This document shows positions 1-11,954 of a stretch of DNA of 64,000 nt, in pieces. The notes below the pieces were generated by a model. It did not search any database. It had not been told where the DNA came from and worked only from the letters and a program-made list of their open reading frames with translations. The stretch is from Balanoglossus misakiensis. Lineage: Eukaryota > Hemichordata. Each line of letters opens with the position of its first letter. Position 1 is the stretch's first letter. The position numbers and the translations under genes are program-made. The stretch lies in the NCBI GenBank assembly GCA_040954595.2, contig CM082591.2:744001-808000 (forward strand), given 5' to 3'.

Positions 1-441
1 ATGCTTTTCTCGCCAAAAATTTGGGAAGAAAAACATTTCTTGAGATTATATATTGGCTAAATCACTCGAAAGTCTGTGGATAAATGTAGTTCAGTTCGTT
101 CACTGGTTTAAACAGTTTTAATCAAATTAGTGGGACGCATTAAAGTAACTGTTTTAATATTTAATTACAACTAAGTAATCAATGTATAGTATTCATTCTG
201 TTTTCTTCAAAGTGTCAAACAAGAAATAGGTCGCTGAGGCTTGTAAAGATAACCTGAACACATACAGGTCTGATTTACGGTTCTAAGTTCACAGGGAAGA
301 ATAGTTGCCCTTTCATTATATTATGTTGAAAACAATTACAGAAGGTACATGGACTTATAGCTCGTTTTTCACTGCACACAAACCAATACCACATCCATTT
401 CCCAGAAATTTCGCAGCCACTCTATAATAAATCGTACTCAC

Positions 442-536
442 CGTTTCGGTGGAGCAAATCTACCAGTCCGTGGAAACGGCGGTGTTGGAGTTCCGTCTCG
501 GCTTGATCCGGGTAGTTCGCAGATCTTTTCTTCCAT
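442..536 (-). CDS. Probable first coding exon of an unidentified gene running off the left edge
   Basis: Read on the minus strand, an ATG at 536-534 opens 31 codons rich in Pro, Arg and Gly (start MEEKICELPG, end FAPPKR) and runs into a strong donor (CG|GTGAGTAC) at 442/441. The GC content is clearly higher than in the surrounding DNA, as is common for a first exon. The rest of the gene would lie left of the window, with 1-441 as intron. I do not recognise the protein. The frame is short, so chance is a real alternative. Confidence 0.35.
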
Positions 537-2625
537 GATGCTGGAAGGAGGAAGATCCATTCAAAAACAGAGAATTATTACCAAAAAATCCGTGAAAATG
601 CCGTTTCCCGACAACGATAATAATTCGGAGCCTCTGCCGACAACTACATCAATAATCATTCTCGTAAGTGTGGCGAGAATAACCCCAAGTTGGAATCGTC
701 CATTCCAAGGAAGGGGGTTGACAGAGATCATCAAAAATGCCATACCAGAGGCACTATATTGGACTACCCTTCACAAGGTAAAACCTCACCAAATTCTTGG
801 GTACCTGGGTAAACAAGAAATGCACCTAAAGGCACTTGACACTCACCTGATTCTGACATTCCAAATAACGGGAAAAGGCGCCATATTGTAAAGTGGTGTA
901 TTGTGGATGTGTAAGTGATCGCATCCATATCTCACCTCTTTCAAACCAACTGGTTGGTCGCCTTTCGACTGCTCCCTAACGAATGTGGTGTGCTAACAGC
1001 AATCTGGTGAATAAGGTTAACAGAAGTGTACTATATCAGATCTAAAAACCGGTGACACTGTACTCAGGTGTTTCTTTTTATTGACATTCTCTTCACTTTT
1101 TATTGTTTTTACTCTGATTTAGTATAATACCACCTTGACAGTTATGCAACGCACCTTGTACTTCTGGTAATTAGATAAGCACCATGTTCCTTCTGATATG
1201 ATTATAATAAACTTCTTTGACTTCGTTCCTGGAGTAAATAGAGTGAAAGTGGTGGATGACATATTTGAGTCTGAGTTTAATTTAGAAGAGCGGCGGGTAA
1301 AATTATCATGTATGAGGTTCTCTGCAAAAGACTAGATCAACTACTGACCCGCAGTGCGACTGAGCGTGCAAACGAACAAGATAGCTTCTCCAGTTCGATT
1401 AACGTCACGTGGTTCACTGCGAACTGAGACCTGACATGAGTGTATAGGGGATGATGGTGTTCCCTGAAATGGCTTTGATGAAAACGGGCAGATAAATGAT
1501 TACATGTGTAACCCCATCAAATGTACTATCACCGAGGATGATGACGTGACCATGCAGTCGTCACAACCAATAATCTGCCCTAATAGACGAGACACATTAA
1601 AAGGAACATCACGTGACATGCAGTGCTCTTTTCAATTCACAGAAGAAGAACATTCTTTCGCGTGAATGACTGTCGCACTTCTAGCAGATCACTTCAAAAA
1701 TAGAGAGAGTAAGCTGCCGCTCTTGTTGTCACGGTAATAGATGGTTTTCTGCTCATTTGCAGATCTTGCGAAATGTGTGCAGAACGAGTAGTATTCACTA
1801 TAGCTGGGAAGAATGACGTAGTTCTACCATTATTTGGAAAAGAATAGTTCATCTTCGTGTAATTATCGCTAAATAGTTCTCCAATCATGTTGACACGCAT
1901 CTCTAAAGAACAGGAATAGGGACACTTGGTTGTCTACTGTCAAATTCATGAACCTAGACACTTGTGAGAACCGATCCTTAAAACAGCGTCAGATTACTTG
2001 GATTCCGTTTTCCTGTGAAAGGCCTTCAAGGTATATCTAGAAGAAGTCTTTTTTCCCAGAAGAGAGATTATTATCAACGGCAATGTCTCCAATTCTGCTA
2101 TTCGATGCTTCATTGTGACATTTACCTTACGGAAAGGATTCGTAGAATTTGGTATTAAAATCTCTTTGGAGATTTGCCACAATTTTCAAAGTGTCTCTTG
2201 TGTAAAAAATATTTCTGTCTGAAGTCTCCATCAGTTGTTCCAAGGGAACGTGTGCTAAAGAACATGTCATATTCTATATTACAAAAATTACATCAATACC
2301 TCATTTTTAAACTAGCCATATCCTAAATATACCCCCAAGGTTTAGATAATGGTATTTTATTTAATATAAAAAATAAACCAGTATGATTAAAATTCCCAAT
2401 CTTCAATTAACTCGATATTGACAAATGAATCGTAGCCAACACAAATTGATGGCCTTGATGAATAGCCCAATCACGTAATCGGACACGAAATTGATGTGTC
2501 CTATTTTCTGAAAGGTCAAAATGCAGTGGAGCTGGAAAGTAATTAAACAGTGATAATAAAACATTCGTTTCACTGGCGTTTAGTTTAATGCTGGCTGGTC
2601 GAGAATGTCTGTTCGCTCTGTCGTT

Positions 2626-2627
<2 letters not shown>

Positions 2628-2677
<50 letters not shown>
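2628..2677. repeat. (TC)n dinucleotide microsatellite
   Basis: About 25 uninterrupted TC units, followed by a further 150 bases of degenerate CTCTG-rich pyrimidine sequence. The overlapping open frames (poly-Leu/Ser on one strand, poly-Arg/Glu on the other) are artefacts of the repeat. Confidence 0.95.
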
Positions 2678-2686
<9 letters not shown>

Positions 2687-3922
2687 GTTGTTTTGCTCTG
2701 CTCTGGTTTGCTTCTCTGCTTTGCTCTGTCTCTTCTCTGTCGATCTCTCATCTGCTCTATGTTTCTCTGCCTCTAGTCTGCACCGTTTGATCTTTCTCTG
2801 CCTCTGCTGTTTTGCTCTCCTTGACAATCGGTAGAATCGTTTAAATGTATAACAACAACGTGTCGAATTTGCCCAGAGGCCGATAACACTACTGCATGAA
2901 GATACTAATTTTGTCTTCTTTGTACATTGAACTATCACCCTTTCTCGTGCAGTAGAAATAATGTTGTTGTTAAGTGATTGTTAGTGTAACCGCTTATTAA
3001 GAGGAGTAGAATTGGCCATCTTATGCAGCATTTTGGCCATCCCTCCATGCTAATCGTCTGATCAAATTTCATCCGCCCATAGGGTTGTATTCGTATTGAA
3101 ACAGTCAATGATAGTACTAACACGTAGGTCTATCAGCTGTGTACATAAAAATGGTGTTCGGTCATTCATGCTGAATGCTAAACGTGTCGCCTGTAACTGA
3201 TGCATAATTGGATATCAAGGTTCTCCAGGATAACATTTCCTTACGCTTTTAACCATGAAGAGACCTTTATTTTTTCTTTAATGGGTTCTCAGCTGGCCTC
3301 CATCAGAGAATCCAATTTAGTTTTGTTGATTAGAGTGGACTAGTTCCTGGTGGTTTTATTCACACAGAGAAATTTAAACATCCTAGTTACTAGGCAAGGG
3401 GCAGACCATTTAATATTACAAATGAAACCCCCTTCCAAAAAGTATAAACATGGGGAGATTTATAGTTAGGGATTAATTTCATTCTATATGTATATGCACC
3501 GGTAAAGTATTAATGGAAATTATTAAATTTTACACGTACAAGCCACTTGAAGCAAATTTAAAACCATCGCCAACTTCTGAAACAATATATTTTCCACTGC
3601 TATTCACCGCAGGGGGGTCCGTAATATATGCCTCAGTAGTCAGTAAATGATGAATTAGGCCTATATTAGCTGATCGAAGCAACCCGTGAAATATGTATAT
3701 ACTCTGTACTTACCAACTCTGGCGCTGGTCTCTACTGTATGTGCTGGGAGTCTGGCTGACGCCATCATACGATCAGTGACAGATTTCTTTCATTTTCGGC
3801 ATGATGACTTGGTCACCATGACAACACAATGTACATATGAGCCTCCGTCGACTAATGAATATTTGTATCGGAGAGCCATATTTCCGCTGACATTTTATAA
3901 CTCATGTTCAATTTGGTTGGCG

Positions 3923-4000
3923 TCCCATATGGTCGAGGGGTTGCTAGCTGACTACGTGAGTTGATGCGGTAGATCTGGGTTCGAATCCTGTAAAATAAAA
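3923..4000 (+). repeat. tRNA-derived SINE-like head
   Basis: A box-A-like word (TGGTCGAGGGG, 3930-3940) is followed 37 bases later by a consensus box B (GGTTCGAATCC, 3978-3988), and the element passes straight into an A-rich stretch (TAAAATAAAA). The flanks do not pair as a tRNA acceptor stem, so this is not an intact tRNA gene. It fits a truncated tRNA-derived SINE or tRNA pseudogene. Confidence 0.5.
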
Positions 4001-4133
4001 GTTGATTTCTAGCAATAGTCACACATAAGCTTTAAAGGTGACTATTGTCAACTGGTCATCACAACCATTATCATCTTCGTTGTTGAGAACGGTGGTGATA
4101 TAGGTGGCTGGCGGTGGTGATGCTGCTGGTACA

Positions 4134-4190
<57 letters not shown>
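4134..4190. repeat. (GAT)n trinucleotide microsatellite
   Basis: Nineteen uninterrupted GAT units. It gives a poly-Ile run in a minus-strand frame, which I do not consider coding. Confidence 0.95.
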
Positions 4191-7100
4191 CGGAATATGA
4201 AGTTGTAAATTTCTGCTACCTACAGAGACGTTCTTCTGTTTGACTAAGTTTGGAATACATTTGGCCTCGTATACTTCCATTTTACCGACGAGGACTTCGC
4301 GAAATATAAAATTGCCAATTCTAAATTTCAATGCTGCTTCCCCTACACAGAAAGTGAAATGACCCAGAACGAAAGGAAATGAGTGGTACACTGTGAATGA
4401 CCGGGGGCACCGGTTTATTAACATATGAATGGGATTAAGGATGGCAATCCCAGCTCTATACATGTTGTTTTTCTACCTTTGTGTTGGTGATGATGTACAT
4501 GCAGTGAGAAAATAGCGATCAGACCAAACAGCAGACAGGGGCGTCGTCGTTATGCACTGATTTTTTTGTAAATAGGCAGTAGGGGGCAAGTCAAACGTGG
4601 AACACGACGCTGATCCTGAGCCTGGTGTTAATCTCGAAGCAACGACCGTGTGCGACAGTCGTGTACAAGTGCAGACGACAAGGTGAGATTTGTTGTGCCA
4701 ATATCTCCAGACATCTAATTTGTAGTTTGTTTGTTGTCAACTTAGCTCTTTATATCCGCCGTTTAAAAGGGGTATTAGCCAAACACTTGAAGTACTTTCC
4801 CCGACAATTGAAATACTTAACTGGCAAACTCTACCATGTCACAGTGGTCTATTGTTCGCCACCGTCTATATATATACTGGCCGAATGGCAGGTTTTTATA
4901 GTTGGGGGAAATTGTGACGAGGCGCCTCATATAGGCCTACTTTACACGGGCCATTCTTTCTAGTCAGGTTGATCTTATAATTGGAAGTCGTAACAAGCGG
5001 ACCACTTAAGAGTCCATTGGTTGTACAAACCAATTACGCATACCAATTGCAACAACCGGCGCGGTATATTGACAAGGGTTTATTTGGTAACAGCCATGTC
5101 TGTCCCCACATGAACTCGTATTAAGCAATTTACGAATGATTTTTGCTGAGGTTGCCGCCGGTCTGTGTTTGTTTTTGACTCATAAAACGTGTCGCCGAGT
5201 TTTGGCAGCCGGGTCAGGGAGGATAAGAGCCCGAACACGACGTGACACGCAAGTGTGGTCACTTTCCTTTGATGCACGAATGCAAGTGATGTCTCCACGC
5301 TTGACTTGGTCTGAATAGTGTGTGGGGATTTTTGACACTTGTCAGTCTGGTCCGGCAACTGCTGCATCTATCCATGCATGACAGATGTGAACAGCAATCC
5401 GTACATACACGGTACAAAATTCGACCACTTAAACAGCAATCTGAATGTATCACTATTTCACAAATTGAACGAATTGCTCCAGTAACACCTATTGACCAGA
5501 TCAAAACATAGATCAGACACTTGTCGCCTGCTTGGTAACTGGTTTCATCTGACTGTAGTGAACGGTCACATCACCCTTTATCCGGAGCTGGATCAGACAA
5601 ATCTGTCGCACCTTTGGAAATTCATTCAGAGTTTGTCAACCCGCACATGTTCGTGTCGATTTACAACGCGTCCATTATTTAACATAATCTCTCTACGCAG
5701 AGACTGTAGCTAAAGAAACTGGATGTTTGTCGGAAATGTAAAACATGCCCGATCCTACAATTTAAGGAAATCATATCCAATAAACATATGATAGAATGAC
5801 TTTTAATCATCTGTTTTGCGGATAAAACGACACCTACATTGGTTCTAGTGCAGAATGAGTAGAACTCTGATGCTTTCACCAAACGATGAAATATTCTATG
5901 ATCCATTCCATGTTCGACGGTTTAGGGTTACTCGGGCCAATTGAACATTCGTTGGTGTTGCAGGCACGTTAACGTGTCCCAATGATGACCAGATGGAGTG
6001 GTTGGTTGCTCAACCGGACATGGCTGATCTCACGACATATGTAAATCATATCCTTTCAATAGACATCTGACAGAGAGACGATGGGGAAAAACACGTACAA
6101 TATGGTCGAGTAACATAAATAAACTATTGTATTAACATATGGTGGCCTCGATGTAATCTCTTAAAATATCACTACATCCCATTTTCTCGGCATGACTATA
6201 AATTCAACGGACAAAACCACCAAAATGACGGTCATTTAACGACAATTTTACTGCCAAATGTGCTATATACAATGTACCATTGTAGTATGTATCAATAGCG
6301 GAAACATATTGCGTTCACGTTCTCCCGAATCTGTGACTAACATATTGTACAATTTTAGAAAATCTACAACCAAATTACGATGGATGGCAAGGTGTATTGT
6401 CATGATCCTTTCCATATGCATAGCAACACGCACGCGCGTTATAATCTTGTGGAAAATAATTAATTTTAACATGCACAGGTGGTTGCTACGTTCCACGTCA
6501 CAGTAACAAACTGTTTGAGTGAAACTATTAAATATCATTCAAATTTGAAGATGAAACTATAATATAAGGCAAAATTGATTATAAATGTTCGTGGAATCAC
6601 CAGGTTGTTCGACTTTTTATGACAGACAGACAGACATCGGTAGGACAAATCCGACATAAAAATGCATCAATTAGTTTTTGCGACGTTTATGGACTCGCGA
6701 TCAAGACGATACACGATCTCATTACTGATTTCATGAATAAATGAGATATCAGCTAATAAGTATGTTCAATAATGAATGCCTAGTTATAGATGAATAGCAT
6801 CGATAGTAGCATCAAAGAATTATTAATCTTCTCAATCTGGATGTCATACAAACGTTTGTTCAGCAATATTAATCATTTAATAGCTTCGACAGACAGATAT
6901 CATCTAAAGGTGGAAATTGAAACTGAATCAGAAGAGCCTCTACAACCAAGAACCGATACACATTGTCAAACACTGACAACAGAAGTCCAAAAAATGGCAG
7001 AATGAGCAACCAGTCATATTCCCTGTTGCGAGTTCAGAAGTAAAGGACGCTTAATGACGTTAAATCACTCGTCCGTGATCTACAATCCATTTAATGGATT

Positions 7101-7491
7101 ATTCACACTGGGCAGTTCATCGTTATCAGTTCTTCCGTCATCGCGTTCAAGAAGATAACGTTCATATCTATATCAGTAGAGTGTTCCGAATTCCATTTAG
7201 ATCTTGATGAGTTCATGCATATTTTAGAGGATTTTAGAATAACTTATCAATGTAAAAGTTTTAACCCTGCAGAAATCAGGGCTTAAGACAATACATAGGC
7301 CTACTTTTGGGGGGTTTGGGACTTAGATACTAGTACATGTAATTGACAGACACATTACGGATTTCCTGAAATGGTGTTTTTATATCACATCGCAGTGAAA
7401 GCACTCTTCTGATTATTTCGTTACAGACTGCAACTGTCGTCGTAACGGAAATTGGTATCACTGGCAATGCTGTAAGCGTAGCATTATGCCA

Positions 7492-7567
7492 TCAAGACGG
7501 AAGTGGCGAGGTTACTGGCGGAAGTGACGTAGTCAACCATAGAAGTGACGTGGTGACACTCGTTGAA
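7492..7567 (+). promoter_or_regulatory. ETS/CRE-type promoter-proximal motifs upstream of the Four-jointed start
   Basis: Within 76 bases of the chosen ATG lie CGGAAGTGACGTAG (7519-7532) and AGAAGTGACGTGG (7541-7553), plus ACGGAAGTGG (7497-7506). GGAAGTGACGT is a well-known composite of an ETS core and a CRE half, typical of TATA-less metazoan promoters close to the start site. A possible splice acceptor (TTACAG at 7421-7426) means this could instead be 5' UTR of a second exon. Confidence 0.4.
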
Positions 7568-10500
7568 ATGCGGAAACGTCGACGTAGAGGGCCGTGCTTC
7601 ATCGTCAGGACGTGCATATTAATGATGCTGTCGTTTACTTTTCTCTTGTATTTCACATCAAACACGGGTTATGAAGGAGAGAAGGGAATTTATGACTCGG
7701 AAGAATGGAACGAGTACTTCAGAAGGGTGCAACAGATCACAAAGCGACCGTCTCCAGAGATTTTAGAGAAACTAAAGGAAGGAATGTCCAGACTGGGCAC
7801 CAACCATGAACAAGTACCCTACTTCAAGTTTGCAGAAAGCAAAATAAGGAAAATGGTCAGAAATCAAACCACCGACGACGGGAGAGGAGTACAGGGCTTT
7901 TTGAAAACCTATAAAAATGAAGAAATTTCGAGAAAACGCAAGCATAAGCAAAATGAGGATCTGTTTTCAAAGGATAGAAAGAGACACGACGGTAATGGAC
8001 AAGGAACGAAACAAAACGAAAGTAAAACAGATGGTATATTACCCAGCGATGAGGGCGCTCACCAAATTAATCTGGAGAGTGATAAAATTGTACAAAGCAA
8101 TATTTTGCCGCAAAAATATGTTACCAGATACGAGACTTTGGAAAAATTGGGAGTTAGTGATGAAGATGTCAGAGAAGTTTACGAAATTGCCGCCAATCAA
8201 AACAGGCAATACTTGCAATTGGATAAAAGAACGTTTCCATCTGCAACGCAAGATGTTGGCAATCCTGCTGAAATCTTGAATGAAGACGGTGCCTTGACTG
8301 GTGCCCTCAAACGGACGAAGAAGTCTGTTGAAGAAGCACCGTCTCACAGAATTTCACGTGTAGACACAGCAGACGATGATTTTAATAACATTTCTGCAAG
8401 ACTGCAGAAGTTAGTGTCCAGTGATTTTGAAAACATCAAGTTACACTCCTCACCAATGCTGGGAATTGATCAGCTCGTCATTGATGACAGACTATTTTGG
8501 TCGGACTTTGTTGAAGCTCATTTACAAACAGGTAAAGAACGTGGTAAATTTAATGCCGCAACTGAACATTACATATATTAATTTACTTTTTCAGTTGTTC
8601 GTCTATTTGTTTGTTTAGACTGTGAGATTTATGTAGTTTTGCAAACAAGAACAACCTGTGGTAAATCGCCACAAAGAACAAGGAGGCAACGTAGGCCCAG
8701 AATACAGTCTTCCTCATAGATTTCCAGAATATCCAGACTCAACATTCTTTTTCCAGGCTTGAGCGATGACGACATTTCTGAATGGTCGTATAAAGCACGC
8801 CACCAAGTGGTGACCGAGATGAAATCTCCCGATTGGAAGACGTGTGGGAGGCCAAAGAATCAGCTGGTTATTATGAAGGATGGGAGCAGAATGTGCGCCA
8901 GATACAGACACCCACATAATGAACTCGTCCAAGGTACAAAGCCTGAGACGCTGCATCTCAAACTTATATTTTACCAGTATATAATTGTGATCAAATTCAG
9001 CGTGCAAACTCCCCGTCATGATGGTCGTGAAAGATTAAAATATCATAACAAAAATAGCCAACTTACCAGCAAGCATAGTAAACACGTCGTCTGAATTTAT
9101 AGTCGAAGTATATCGGGTTCTGGTGATCCATTGAAAACATCTCACACGCCATGTTGGGTGACCGCGTGTTGAGTCAAGCTCTGCCGTTTTCTAGAAAATT
9201 TCAAGTAACAAGCGGCAGGAAAATTCAATTAACATGATGTACCAAAACTCTGGATTGTTTCAAAAACAATATTCTGTATGGTTATATTAAATATGAGGAT
9301 GAAAGAACGATGGCTGGGGACAAAACGTCCTCCCATCCTTCGTTGTGCTCCTACCTCGTGCTTGGTCAGCGTCAAGATGTACACGAGGCACGCTGAAATT
9401 GCAACAGTTTGCATTGTTATGTAAATTATTTCTCCTGCGTACGTGACAGTATGTCGTGAACTCAGACGCCACGAAATATATTTCTCCTTCCTTAGATATT
9501 ATAATTTAAATGTACAGACCTACATTAACATCCATATTTTTCAAGCAATAAATAATCCCATGTCTTAATTAGTTTAGAATATTGTCGAAAAGATGAAAAA
9601 CACTCTCCTACAGAAAATATCACAAGCTGAAAAAGGGAAAAATAAGCAGAGAATAACATGAATGATGTGTCTCTTTCAGGGGAGATCTACTCATTCTATC
9701 TGGCATCATTACTTGGTATACGCCACGTGCCGGCTGTCGTTCTGTCCATGGTGAATTCCACATCACCACAGTGGCACAGACAGACACAGAGAATCAAAGA
9801 AGCGAAATGGGAAGAAGGGACACTTGTAGCACTGACACAGTGGATACATAATCTCGACAGGTGAGTTGCTGAGAAGGATATGATGGGTATTGATTTATCT
9901 TCATTTTTTCTATACACTGATAGCTGAACTAGTGTATGTATGTTAATAACGATTTTGTTTGTTTGTTTTGAAATTGAAGGGGAAGGCTGCCGAGGATCTT
10001 CCGTCAGGACTCGGAGATTCTTTCATCCAAAAATAAGATGCTGCAGGAACTCAGTATTCAGGAAATTCTCGAAATAATGCAGTGGACAGATCTGATTATT
10101 TTTGATTATATTACAGGAAATTATGACAGGTGAGGTATACCAATTAATTAAGGAAAGTGTGTCCAACTTGACAGTGTCAAAAATTGTTCAGTATTTAACT
10201 ACTTCATCCAATGACTGAAGCGACAAACGTGTGCGCACACATACCCGCCAATATGGCGGACAGGTGGCCATTTTGGATTGTTGTCGACTGTCTATAGCTA
10301 AACTTTGTGACTATTTCATGACCATTTATTTTCTCAGGATCGCTAGCAACCAAGACGCTGCTGAGAAAGAAGACAACCCGGAAATTATGTCGGACAATAT
10401 TCACAATTTAAGAAAAGATAAACAAACGAACACAATATGGTTCATAGACAATGAGAGTGGCTTCTTCGACGGTTATGAACTCATGCGAAACCCCATGCAA

Positions 10501-10767
10501 AGCCACGAGGCCAAGCGATTCGTATTTTTCCACAGACAAATGCTGGATTCCATTTGTATATTTCGCAAGTCAACTGTTGCGAATTTGGAAAAGTTGCATT
10601 TCCATGGAAACCCAGCTGAGGTTTTACGGTCAGAAGTTAGAAAACAGGAGCCGTTATCAAAATTTCTTCCAAAGATCCCAAAGAAATTAAAATTCGACCA
10701 AACGATGAAACGGAGGATAGCCGACGTGTATAGAAGGGTGCAATTCTGCAAACACAGATTCACATAG
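7568..10767 (+). CDS. fjx1: Four-jointed-like Golgi protein kinase (Fj/Fjx1 family)
   Basis: Five exons: 7568-8531, 8757-8933, 9680-9860, 9980-10129, 10338-10767. Phases agree throughout and predict 633 aa. The first ATG (7568) gives a basic N-terminus followed by one hydrophobic signal anchor (about residues 11-30), a type II Golgi topology. A long Lys/Glu-rich stem follows. Family landmarks are EWSYKARH, the Cys-containing RMCARYRHPHNELVQGEIYSFYLA block split across an exon junction, FDYITGNYDR (about 482-491) and WFIDNESGFFDGYEL (about 525-537), whose Asp is the candidate metal-binding residue of the kinase. Known family role: phosphorylates Ser/Thr in cadherin repeats of Fat and Dachsous during secretion and so tunes planar polarity and Hippo signalling. 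Vertebrate Fjx1 is shorter and intronless; this version has a long stem and four introns. Confidence 0.88.
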
Positions 10768-11954
10768 ATTTATCAATTATGGGTGGGTCAGAAGTTTTCA
10801 AAACTCATACAAATACTGGAAACACAAATATATACCCTTTTCATTAGTCTAGCGCCCTCAGGCAGCCATCATGAATGCGAACTCAAAGCTTTTGGGGGAT
10901 GTGATCGATTAATCAACTTCCCACATTGGCCTCGCTGTGAGTTAAAATTCATAATGTTTTTTTAGGGTGCTAGACTTATGGAAATGTTGTACATGAATTG
11001 GGGAGATGACATTTAGTTGTATTTATTTCTCATTGGAGAAAAGGAATAAAGTGCAATATGCAAACAGATTTCAACTCAATAATTGCTTTTAGACATAATA
11101 TGAATGACACGTGGTTACCAGTTTCCATTAACTGCGCATGCCTCTGTTATCTAAGCGTATACATATTTATTCTACAAACTGTGGGTCAACAACAATTTAC
11201 TAAACAAAACCCATTGGGATTTCAATTGTCACAGGGGAGAAGGCTCATTTGTTAGCACCTGAACACAAACTCCACGTCGTTTTCAATTTGGCTCTTATAT
11301 CAACAATAACAGCAACATCTAAAAACATTGTATGAGATGAAGCAAATCTAAACTACATATAAAGAGCTTAGACATTCTACAGCTTTCCATTTGTGCATAA
11401 ATAAACAAGAGCCTGCCCTACCAAAGCAAACTAAATGCTTCTCTAAAGAACAGATGTTTCCAAATAAATTAAAAGCTTATATACCACCAGTTATAATAAA
11501 ATAAATGTATTCAATACGCCCTGTAGAACGGTATCATGACCAAACGGATAGTTAAAAGCAATTGCACTGATTCATAAAGCAAAATTCAATGGATAAGTGC
11601 TAGCTAGTTACAGATTATATTCATTTCGTCTTTATAGTTACAACATTAAAATTAATTAAAATATTGTGTGCCATTGGATACATGGCTGAAACTTTGATTT
11701 AAATGTTTTCTGCGAAAATTTAACGTAATGTACGAAACACGTATATCCTAAGCTTAGGGAATTACGAGTTACGGACAATAACGTTCCGCACCTGTTTAGT
11801 TGAATTGTTTGCGACCGGCTTATTACGTATTTATGAAGAGACGAGATCCAATAGGGCGCCAGCAACCTGAATAAACCTATCCCACGTGAGTTGCTTTTCT
11901 CGTTGCTGATAATTGCATACCCTCTTCCACACATCACTAGATTTAACGAAAGCC
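10768..11954. other. 3' flank of the Four-jointed gene and upstream region of the next gene
   Basis: A polyadenylation hexamer AATAAA lies at 11045-11050, about 280 bases after the stop at 10765-10767. The rest is AT-rich with no credible exon. The promoter of the O-fucosyltransferase-like gene should lie toward the right end. Confidence 0.5.

Larger units (their letters stand above)
537..7430. other. Intergenic region without a recognisable gene
   Basis: Open frames here are short (up to about 130 codons), low in complexity or unlike any family I know, and none forms a chain of spliced exons. The region holds a long CT tract, a GAT tract and a tRNA-derived SINE-like head, listed separately. 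Nothing else is supportable. Confidence 0.6.

Noticed and set aside
2407-2938. Arg/Glu-repeat and Leu/Ser-repeat open frames on both strands
   Set aside because: Produced by the TC/GA microsatellite; flanking residues resemble no protein.
3686-3964. 92-codon frame beginning with a hydrophobic stretch
   Set aside because: It runs into the tRNA-SINE-like head and has no exon-like ends or recognisable content.
4982-4999. 15-base match (GAAGTCGTAACAAG) to the conserved 3' end of small-subunit rRNA
   Set aside because: The bases on both sides do not match rRNA; an isolated short match.
7550-7567. Six extra N-terminal codons for the Four-jointed protein, and 14 for the O-fucosyltransferase-like protein (from 11913)
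   Set aside because: These open frames begin with GTG and TTG, not used as ordinary animal start codons; the first ATGs (7568 and 11955) each sit just before the membrane anchor.
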